Source: a bacterium
GTDB taxonomy: Bacteria > Planctomycetota > JACOTG01 > JAUIME01
Length of the DNA stretch: 16,749 nt
Direction: 5' to 3'
Assembly (NCBI GenBank): GCA_030433195.1
Contig: JAUIME010000027.1
Coordinates: 1-16,749, forward strand
Position numbers and translations under genes: made by a program. Positions 1 through 6,416 of this stretch are shown in pieces. The notes beneath the pieces were generated by a model. That model saw only the letters and a program-made list of their open reading frames with translations. It had not been told where the DNA came from and did no database searches. How positions within the stretch are numbered: the first letter of the stretch is position 1; each line of letters starts with the position of its first letter.

Positions 1-1038
1 TCCGGCGTTCGTCACCGTGAACATTCCGGCCGCGTCGGTGAGGCCCGTGTTGCCGGTCTCCTGGACGCTGACTTCGAGGTGTTCGAGCGGAAGGTCGACG
101 AGGTCGGTCGTCGGGTCGGACTGGTTGCCGCGACCCATCGCGTCACCCCCGACGTCGACGGTGTGCACGTGGTCGCGCTCGGTGAGGAACCGCGCTTCGC
201 CGCGCGCCGCGATCCACACGTCGCGAAGGATCGGCATGCCGTTCGGCGCCGTGCCTTCGACACGCGACTTCCACGCCAGATGCGCGTGCCCCGAGGCGTC
301 TACGAGGTACTCGAGGCGCGGCTCCTCGACGACGGTGACGTCGGATTCGGAGAGAGCGAGGGCCCGCTCGACGGCGGCTTGTCGCGCGGTCGCGAACGAC
401 GTTTGCGGTGTCGTCGGATCGAGGCTCGTCGGCAGGTCGCCGAGCAGGATCGCGGCGAGCACGCCGCTCTCGTGGATGCGCAGATCGACGCGCGAACGCC
501 CGTCGAAGGGGATGCCGTCGCGGACGAGTCCGAAGTTCGCGTACCACAGGGCGCCGGCGCGATCGGGTTCTCCGTTGGGGGCGATCGGGTCGAAGGCGAG
601 CGCGTCGAGCCCCGCGCTTCCGGCAAGGCCGAGCATCCGACGCTCGGTCTCGACGAATTCGAGCGCAGCGGCCATCACGTCGAACGCCGTCGTCATGCTC
701 CCTTCGAGCTCGAGTCCCGTGCCGTAGATTTCACGCAGCGTGCCCGAGATCGGGTCGACCGAGACGTGCCATGCGCCTGCGTGGCGATCGCGAAACTCGG
801 CGGCGTGCTCGGGCGAAGCGGTCGGCAGCGCGCGGCTCTCTTCGAGTGTGGCGGCGCGGAACGCTCGCGGCCCGGGAGTCGAATTCGGCTGCGGCTGGGC
901 CTGGGAGCGCACGGCGCCGATCATCGCGATCGCGAGGGCGCACGCGGCGAGAGTCGCGGTCGACGCGCGGCGCGTGCGGATGCTCGCGGTTCGAGGCTCT
1001 CGGCGGGCTCCATCACGGTGTAGGGATCGATCGTTCAC
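1..1038 (-). CDS. Exported protein, likely propeptide half of a thermolysin/fungalysin-type metallopeptidase (partial, C-terminus off window)
   Basis: The frame is open from a GTG at 1038 to the left edge, giving 346 codons without a stop; the C-terminus is outside the window. GGAGGT at 1050-1045 lies six bases before the GTG, which decides the start. An Arg-rich N-terminus precedes a hydrophobic stretch (residues 28-43) and a likely signal peptidase site near SQA-Q (45-48), so the protein should be exported. Residues 80-260 resemble FTP/PepSY propeptides of M4/M36 peptidases: a segment around DGIPFDGRSRVDLRI (174-188), an Ala-rich helix (216-229), then LEYLVDASGHAHLAWKSRVEG (242-262 region). 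Residues 313-346 look like the start of a carboxypeptidase-regulatory-like insert (LTDAAGMFTV), which often sits between propeptide and catalytic domain in M36-like proteins. No zinc motif is visible because that part is missing. The peptidase assignment is inference from domain order. Confidence 0.7.
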   Translation of the reverse strand, partial: MNDRSLHRDGARREPRTASIRTRRASTATLAACALAIAMIGAVRSQAQPQPNSTPGPRAFRAATLEESRALPTASPEHAAEFRDRHAGAWHVSVDPISGTLREIYGTGLELEGSMTTAFDVMAAALEFVETERRMLGLAGSAGLDALAFDPIAPNGEPDRAGALWYANFGLVRDGIPFDGRSRVDLRIHESGVLAAILLGDLPTSLDPTTPQTSFATARQAAVERALALSESDVTVVEEPRLEYLVDASGHAHLAWKSRVEGTAPNGMPILRDVWIAARGEARFLTERDHVHTVDVGGDAMGRGNQSDPTTDLVDLPLEHLEVSVQETGNTGLTDAAGMFTVTNAG

Positions 1039-1054
1039 GAGATGACCTCCATGG

Positions 1055-1071
1055 CGCTCCCTGGGGGAGCG
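1055..1071 (-). repeat. Perfect 7-bp leader hairpin next to the ribosome binding site
   Basis: CGCTCCC (1055-1061) and GGGAGCG (1065-1071) are perfect inverted repeats around a 3-base loop. The hairpin lies between the predicted transcription start and the GGAGGT site at 1045-1050, with four bases between stem and site. It has no T-run, so it looks like a leader structure affecting translation or RNA stability rather than a terminator. Confidence 0.5.
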
Positions 1072-1115
1072 GCCTTCGACTCCGGGAATCGTGGCGTTGC
1101 GGGAGTGATACCCCG

Positions 1116-1144
1116 ATTCTAACCGAGGTCGCGGAGGGTCACAA
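1116..1144 (-). promoter_or_regulatory. Sigma70-like promoter for the metallopeptidase-like gene
   Basis: On the minus strand TTGTGA (1144-1139) is followed after exactly 17 bases by TAGAAT (1121-1116), five of six matches to the -10 consensus. It sits in the 135-base gap after pcnB and would start RNA near 1109, giving a leader of about 70 bases before the GTG at 1038. This suggests the gene is not only read through from pcnB. Confidence 0.55.
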
Positions 1145-1173
1145 GGATCGGAGCGGGGGCGGGAATCGCCGGC

Positions 1174-2661
1174 TCAGGAGGCGTCGTCGCCGCCCGTGGA
1201 GCGCTTGGAGCGTCGTCGCCGACGGCGTCTTCGGCGGGGCGCTTTCGGCTTGTCGCCCCCCTCGTCGCCGCCGCGCCCGTCGCCCTTCGCGCCGTCGCCG
1301 CCGGAGGTGGCGGCGTGGGCGTCGAGGGCCGTCTGCCAACGCTCGGCCTCTTCGCTCCATTTGCCGAACGCACGGCCGTGGATGCGGAACAGATCGAGCG
1401 CTTCGGGGAAGTAAGCCTGCCGCGCGAGCGACGACCGGCTGAAGCGGCGCTTGCGAGTGGACGGCGCCAGTCGGCGCTGTGCCATGAGCACCTGACGCAA
1501 CCGTCCTGCATCGCGCCGTGACAGCCGCAGTCGCGGGATCAGGTCGGCGAGCACGCTCTCGATCTTCGACTCGGTCGTCAGGCCATCGGGCCGCGTCGTG
1601 AGCGCGTCGTCCTCGAAGAACTCTTCCGGGAAGACGATCGGGAGCAGGTAGACCCCGAACACGATCGGCGCCGTGGGTTCGAGCCCTTCGCGGATCGCTT
1701 CGTCGAGGACGTCGAATTCGGAACGGTAGAGGTCGCAGCGCGTCGGATTCTTCTCGATGCCGGCCCAGACGTCCGGCAGCACGACCTCGAGGACGCGCGT
1801 GTCGAGCATCAGGTCGAACGACTTGCGCGACGCGACGCCGCGCGACATCCGCAGGATCTCCTCGAGGATGCGGGGCGGGGCGCTGCGGGCGATGATGCCG
1901 CGATGCGCCTCGATGTAGTGCATCGTCTTGGGGCTGATGTGAACGCCGAGACGCGCCGCGAACTTGATGGCGCGCAGGATGCGGATCGGGTCTTCCTGGA
2001 AGCGGATGTCGGGGTCGCCGATCATGCGCAGTGTCTTGCGTTCGATGTCTCGAAGGCCGCCGACGTAGTCGATGACGGTGCCTTGCTGCAGATCGTAGAA
2101 GAGGCCGTTGATCGTGAGGTCGCGGCGGCGCGCATCGGCCTCGGGCGTGCCGAAGACGTTGTCGTCGCGGATCAGGTGATCGTCGGGGTCGTCGCTCTTC
2201 TCGCTGTCCGTGCACTGACGGAACGTCGAGACTTCGATGATCTTGCTGCCGAAGATCACGTGGGCGAGCCGGAAGCGTCGGCCGATCACGCGGCAGTTGC
2301 GGAACGTGCGCTTGACCTGCCGCGGGCGCGCCGAGGTGGCGATGTCGAAGTCCTTGGGCTCGACCCCGAGGAGCAGGTCGCGCACGCACCCGCCGACGAG
2401 ATACGCGGTGTGTCCCTTGCGCGTGAGTCGTCGGATGATCGAGACCGCGTCGCGATCGAGCGACTCGATCGGGATCGGCTTGTGCACGATCCTCGGAGAT
2501 CCCCAGTCCTCGGCGGTGCCTTCCGGAGCGCTCGTGCGCTCGGCGGGAGGACGGCGTTCGGCCGGAGATCGGCGTGCGGGGGTCGTGCGGCCGCCCGAGG
2601 GGGGCTCGGCCTTGTCGGATTGGGTCTTGCGTCGGGTCAGGGTGTCGTCCTCGGGCTCCAT
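1174..2661 (-). CDS. pcnB: Poly(A) polymerase I / class II tRNA nucleotidyltransferase-superfamily protein (PcnB-type)
   Basis: The 495-residue product should add 3' poly(A) tails to RNA, marking it for decay. The nucleotidyltransferase signature is clear: AYLVGGCVRDLLLG (86-99), catalytic DFD within KDFDIATSA (103-111), then FRNCRVIGRRFRLAHVIFG (120-138), RRDLTINGLFYDL (179-191) and the RNA-binding RFQEDPIRILRAIKFA (220-235). Length and the FR-x-x-R-x-IGRRFRL-type block match PcnB better than CCA-adding enzymes. Around 60 low-complexity residues precede the domain. The C-terminus is highly basic, with nine consecutive arginines (about 478-486); a basic tail is also known in Escherichia coli PcnB. 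Open frame continues upstream of the ATG at 2661, but the earlier part would contain the leader hairpin and run into the preceding gene, so I start at MEPEDD. No good ribosome binding site precedes it. CCA addition cannot be excluded by sequence alone. Confidence 0.9.
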   Translation of the reverse strand: MEPEDDTLTRRKTQSDKAEPPSGGRTTPARRSPAERRPPAERTSAPEGTAEDWGSPRIVHKPIPIESLDRDAVSIIRRLTRKGHTAYLVGGCVRDLLLGVEPKDFDIATSARPRQVKRTFRNCRVIGRRFRLAHVIFGSKIIEVSTFRQCTDSEKSDDPDDHLIRDDNVFGTPEADARRRDLTINGLFYDLQQGTVIDYVGGLRDIERKTLRMIGDPDIRFQEDPIRILRAIKFAARLGVHISPKTMHYIEAHRGIIARSAPPRILEEILRMSRGVASRKSFDLMLDTRVLEVVLPDVWAGIEKNPTRCDLYRSEFDVLDEAIREGLEPTAPIVFGVYLLPIVFPEEFFEDDALTTRPDGLTTESKIESVLADLIPRLRLSRRDAGRLRQVLMAQRRLAPSTRKRRFSRSSLARQAYFPEALDLFRIHGRAFGKWSEEAERWQTALDAHAATSGGDGAKGDGRGGDEGGDKPKAPRRRRRRRRRSKRSTGGDDAS

Positions 2662-2671
2662 GATGTAACGG

Positions 2672-2701
2672 CCAGGAATACCTCTTAGGTACCGCTCCTG
2701 G
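2672..2701 (-). repeat. Two-part hairpin just upstream of the pcnB start codon
   Basis: An outer 6-bp stem (CCAGGA 2672-2677 with TCCTGG 2696-2701) encloses an inner 5-bp stem (TACCT 2679-2683 with AGGTA 2687-2691) around a 3-base loop. The internal loop is asymmetric, one base against four. On the transcript strand the loop and inner stem contain AAGAGG, an SD-like word too far (about 22 bases) from the ATG unless the RNA folds. It lies ten bases before the start codon. Confidence 0.45.
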
Positions 2702-2755
2702 CAAGCCGAGCGTCGAGCGACGTCCCCATGTCCCTTGCGCATACGGGCTTTGAAC

Positions 2756-2818
2756 CGCTTCCGAGAGCGTAGAACGGAGCCGAATCGGCGCCGAGGTCGA
2801 GGAATCTCATCGGAAGCG
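2756..2818 (-). repeat. 9-bp inverted repeat straddling the stop codon of the GH113-like gene
   Basis: CGCTTCCGA (2756-2764) and TCGGAAGCG (2810-2818) are perfect inverted repeats separated by 45 bases. One arm overlaps the last codons before the TGA (2809-2807), the other lies in the gap before pcnB. It may be a 3'-end structure or RNA processing element. There is no T-run after the second arm, so I do not call it a terminator. Confidence 0.35.
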
Positions 2819-5233
2819 CGCGAACACGTCGGACAGGGCGCTGCGCGCGAGCGGGCCGAGCGGCGGCACTCCGAGGGTCGACTCGTCGTTGCGGCTCCGG
2901 TCGGTGTGCCAGCGGTCGGCGAACACGCCGCCGAACCACTCTCGCGCCCCGAAAGCCGTCGCGAGCGCACGCAGCGCGATCGCGAAGTCGCGGTCGTCGA
3001 GCAGGATGGCCGACGCGCTGCCGGGGCCCGCCGCGGTGAGGATCAGCGGGCGACGCTGGCGCTCCGTGATCGCCTCGGCTCGACTCGCGACTCCGCCGAG
3101 GTAGCGCGTGTAAAAGCTCTCCGCGGTTTGGCCACGGGGAACGGGCGGGAGCTCGAGGTCGAGCCCGAGCGCGTCCACCGCGAGTCCGAAGCGGATGGTT
3201 CGCAGTTCTTCCTCGTCACCGGCGCAGTACACGGTCGGTCCCGAGTAGATCCGGCGGACGTCGTACGCGAGGCTCTCCCAGTCGCGCGAGCGCGCCGCGA
3301 TGGCGGGTCCGAGCCCCACGCCGAGCGAGAACAAGTCGACCTCGGCGATCTCGGCGAGCATGGCGTAGTGCATGACGAAGCGGCGATACTCGTCGAAGAA
3401 CGCGTCGAGCGATCCGCGATCGTCTTCGAAGGGGAGCGTGTCGAGGTGCAGCTCGGGTGCGAGGAAAACCTTCAATCCGCGTCGCTTCGCCGTCGCCGCC
3501 GCTTCGAGGATCGCGCCGTCGGGCAGCCCGTTCGCGAAGCGGTCGAGGCGCGTCGCGAACTCGTCGATCGTATTCGTCTCGGGATCGAACGCGGTGGCGG
3601 GGCGGATCGAGATCCAGCGTGCCGACGTGGCGTTCTGGAGCGCGGCGAGGCTGTCGTCGAACTCGCGGGATGCGGCGCCCGTTTCGAGTCGGTACGAGTG
3701 CGCGATCGTCACTCCGGCCAAGCGCGATGCGGGGCGCCGTCCGGTCGAGAAATCGGTGCGCGGGCCCGCGGTCGGTGGCGTGGTCGAGGCGCGCTGCGCT
3801 CGAATCCAGCCGCGCCAGTGGGCCGTGACTTCCTTCTCGCTCTTGCCGAGGATGCGCGGTACGGCGTCCGGGTAGAAGCCGAGTCCGATGATGCGCTGCA
3901 TGCCGCTCGGAGTTTCGTCGCCGTCTTCGGCGGCATCGTCGTCGGGATCGAACTCGAACTTCACGAATTGACAGAACGACGCCGCGGCGGGCAGACGCAA
4001 CAGCGGACTCATGCGGGCGTAGCGGTCGTTGTCGAGCAGCGCTCCGACGCTCGGCAGGAGGTCGCGGTCGAGGAGCCACGTGGCCCAATGAGCGAGCTTG
4101 CGGCCGCGCCAGTAGTCGGCCATCGCGACGGGCCAGCCCTCGCGGACGGCGCGGGTTTCGATCCCCGGGAACAGGTCGTCGCGCGCGATCGTCATCTCGG
4201 GCGCGATGTCGAGCGCGCGGAAGCGTTCGTCGTAGAGCGTGTGGACCTGCTCGCCGCTCGAGCTCCCGTGGGCATAGGTGAAGTCACCCGTCTCCGCTGC
4301 CTTGGTCTCGAGATCCGGGTAGACGTAGACCTTGAGCCTCGGCTCCATCTTGCCCGGTGCGGCTTCGGCCGTCGCGAAACGCAGAACCTCGGCGCGCTGC
4401 TCGAACGCCTCGAGGAGCGCGGTCGATCCGGGGAAGTCGCTCGGCACGCGGATCTGGTAGATCGCATCTTCGGTGTTGGCGTTCCGCGGGGCCTTGCGCC
4501 TGATCTTGCGGAGGATCAGCGAGCTCTCGTATCGCCCTCGATCGTCGTCGAAGCGATTGAAATCGGTGGTCTCGTCGGGGGTGTACGGGCGCTCGGCCCC
4601 TTCGAAGCGGCCCTCGCGCATGACGATGTCGCGCACACGCACGAGATAGTCCCCGTCGAAGTCGAGCCCGAAGCGGTGGTCGATCAGGGTGCCGTCGCGT
4701 GGCGCCGTGAACACGATGGCCTCGTGCTCGGGCGCATACGGATTCGCGATCCGTACCGCGATGCTCGTGTAGTCGGGAGCGCCGTAGAAGCTCGATTGCG
4801 GGATGCCGAGCCGGGTCGATCCGTCGATCAAGCGCAGCGTGCGCTCGCCCACGAAGACGGGCAGTCGATCGATCGCGTAGGCGACGAACGGATTCGTCGC
4901 GGGGCTTCCGACGAGGATCACGGGCCCGTCGCGCAGGTCTCGCTCGTCGACTTCGTCGGCGGTCAAGACGTCGACTTCGCGGCCGCTCATGCTCGAGAGC
5001 ATCGTCGACCAGGCGCGTTGCATGCGGGCGCGAGTCGCTTCGTCGCGACACGACGACGTGACGACGATCGTGCGGGCGTCGGCGAGGATCCCGGCGCCGT
5101 CTCGGTCGACCTCGAGCCGCGACTCGAGTGCGCTCGATACCGCGCGTTCGTGCGTCCAGGAGATCGCCGCGATCGACGCCGCGAGGACGAGCGCTACGAC
5201 GAGCTTGCGGAATACGGTGTTGCGATCGGTCAT
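2807..5233 (-). CDS. Membrane-anchored protein with degenerate peptidase-like region and GH113-like TIM barrel lacking catalytic Glu
   Basis: The 808-residue protein has one N-terminal hydrophobic segment (LVVALVLAASIAAISW, 11-26), an uncleaved anchor or signal peptide, so the rest is probably periplasmic or external. Residues 55-170 look like an alpha/beta domain with VILVGSPATNPFVAY (105-119). Residues 300-425 resemble a gluzincin (peptidase MA) shape, with VREGWPVAMADYWRG (363-377) and PAAASFCQFV (415-424), but no HExxH exists anywhere in the protein. Residues 505-780 resemble the GH113 (beta-mannanase-like) TIM barrel: AGVTIAHSYR, RGLKVFLAPELHL (585-597), FDEYRRFVMHYAMLAEIAEV (613-632), WFGGVFADRW (766-775). 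Where the family has Glu in an iGxEL-like segment this has LGVGLGPA (637-644), and where a TEiG-like segment is expected it has TAAG (733-736). I infer a non-catalytic or ligand-binding barrel. The start ATG lacks a clear ribosome binding site. The domain assignment is from memory of family patterns. Confidence 0.6.
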   Translation of the reverse strand: MTDRNTVFRKLVVALVLAASIAAISWTHERAVSSALESRLEVDRDGAGILADARTIVVTSSCRDEATRARMQRAWSTMLSSMSGREVDVLTADEVDERDLRDGPVILVGSPATNPFVAYAIDRLPVFVGERTLRLIDGSTRLGIPQSSFYGAPDYTSIAVRIANPYAPEHEAIVFTAPRDGTLIDHRFGLDFDGDYLVRVRDIVMREGRFEGAERPYTPDETTDFNRFDDDRGRYESSLILRKIRRKAPRNANTEDAIYQIRVPSDFPGSTALLEAFEQRAEVLRFATAEAAPGKMEPRLKVYVYPDLETKAAETGDFTYAHGSSSGEQVHTLYDERFRALDIAPEMTIARDDLFPGIETRAVREGWPVAMADYWRGRKLAHWATWLLDRDLLPSVGALLDNDRYARMSPLLRLPAAASFCQFVKFEFDPDDDAAEDGDETPSGMQRIIGLGFYPDAVPRILGKSEKEVTAHWRGWIRAQRASTTPPTAGPRTDFSTGRRPASRLAGVTIAHSYRLETGAASREFDDSLAALQNATSARWISIRPATAFDPETNTIDEFATRLDRFANGLPDGAILEAAATAKRRGLKVFLAPELHLDTLPFEDDRGSLDAFFDEYRRFVMHYAMLAEIAEVDLFSLGVGLGPAIAARSRDWESLAYDVRRIYSGPTVYCAGDEEELRTIRFGLAVDALGLDLELPPVPRGQTAESFYTRYLGGVASRAEAITERQRRPLILTAAGPGSASAILLDDRDFAIALRALATAFGAREWFGGVFADRWHTDRSRNDESTLGVPPLGPLARSALSDVFARFR

Positions 5234-5333
5234 GATTCGGTCATCCGGATTGCGTGAAGCGCGGTCGGGTACGGTCTCGTGCCCCTACCTCATACCATCG
5301 TCGTCCGAGACACGCATCCGCATGAAGGACGAT

Positions 5334-6416
5334 CTACGACGGCCGGCGACGGGCCGACAGCGTGAGCCACGCGGCCGCGCCGCCGAGCCCACCGACGACG
5401 AGGAAGAGCAGCGCATGCACGACCGTCACGCATGCGAGCGCCGCCGCCGGCGCCACGTCGTACAGCAGCGTCATCGATTCTTCGCCGAACTTGTGGTACA
5501 CGCCGATCGACCCCTGGCTGGGGACGAGGACGCTCGTGCTCGTCATCGCGAAGACGACGGTGCCGGCCGCGAGGCCGATCTCGTCGAGGATCCCGAAGGC
5601 CTGCAGTCCGAGGATCATGCCGTACCAGTAGCAGATCCAGATGAGGATCGTCTCCGCCAGGGCGAGCGTGCCTTGAATCGGATCGCGGACGAACGCGAAG
5701 CCGTTCTTCGCTTCGGTGGCGAGGCCCGTCGCGATGCGCCCGAACGTCGGGTGAATCGCGCTCGTGACGCGTTTCGTGACGCCGACGACCAGGTCTCCGG
5801 CGAAGGCGATCGCGGCGACGCCGAGGATGCCGACGATCGCGATGGCGATCGGGACCGGGGTCGCCTTCGCGATGGCGGGAAAGGCCTCACGGATGCGGTC
5901 GCCGTCGAGCCACAGCGAGATGCCGAGGAACGCGAGCAGCAGGATGAGGTCGAGGATGCGTTCCGCGAAGAGCGTCGCGATGAGGCGCGCGGCCGGAGCG
6001 CCCGAGCGACGATTCATGTCGACGATGCGCGCGACCTCGCCACCGCGCGGGATCACGAGATTCACCGCATAGCCGAGCATGATCGACGCGAAGGCATCGC
6101 GCCGAGCGACGTGCTCGCCCGGTGCATCGACGGGATCGTCGGGGCGACGGACGCAGTCGCCGAGGAAACGCCGCCATCGCGTCGCGCGGAGCCAATGGCT
6201 GAAAAACGAAACCGGCAAGATCGCGATCAGCAGCGGCAGCGACGCGTTGCGAACGGCCGCGAGGATGGCTTCCGGATCGTCGATCGAACGTACGATCCAG
6301 ATCACGAGCGCCGCGCTGACCCCGACCGAGAGCACGATCGAGACGATGCGCTTGCGGCGGCTCGGCTTCGCCGGCGATGCGGGAACCGTGGCTTGCGATG
6401 CGTCGTCGGCGTTCAT
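5334..6416 (-). CDS. Flippase-like integral membrane protein (UPF0104 / YbhN / LPG-synthase TM-domain family)
   Basis: The 360-residue protein has a polar N-terminus and about seven or eight hydrophobic segments (about 24-42, 60-74, 108-123, 145-169, 187-207, 250-275, 281-298, 322-353). Family-type motifs are present: SHWLRATRWRRFL (73-85), GYAVNLVIPRGGEVARI (115-131), ERILDLILLLAF (152-163) and VPSQGSIGVYH (298-308). Members are membrane proteins proposed to move or modify lipid-linked substrates; the substrate here is unknown. The ATG at 6416 overlaps the TGA of the GT39 gene as ATGA, so the two are translationally coupled and probably act together on a lipid-linked sugar. The soluble lysyl-transferase part found in MprF is absent. 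A 100-base gap separates it from the next gene, where I saw no convincing promoter. Confidence 0.82.
   Translation of the reverse strand: MNADDASQATVPASPAKPSRRKRIVSIVLSVGVSAALVIWIVRSIDDPEAILAAVRNASLPLLIAILPVSFFSHWLRATRWRRFLGDCVRRPDDPVDAPGEHVARRDAFASIMLGYAVNLVIPRGGEVARIVDMNRRSGAPAARLIATLFAERILDLILLLAFLGISLWLDGDRIREAFPAIAKATPVPIAIAIVGILGVAAIAFAGDLVVGVTKRVTSAIHPTFGRIATGLATEAKNGFAFVRDPIQGTLALAETILIWICYWYGMILGLQAFGILDEIGLAAGTVVFAMTSTSVLVPSQGSIGVYHKFGEESMTLLYDVAPAAALACVTVVHALLFLVVGGLGGAAAWLTLSARRRPS

Noticed and set aside
79..1442. Long plus-strand frames over the peptidase-like gene and the end of pcnB
   Set aside because: Their translations are low-complexity Arg-rich strings, whereas the minus strand holds a signal peptide, ribosome site and promoter.
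2735..5257. Plus-strand open frame of 840 codons opposite the GH113-like gene
   Set aside because: It is a shadow of the minus-strand gene, with Arg/Glu/Val-rich composition, no domain, and it covers the pcnB leader and the intergenic gap.
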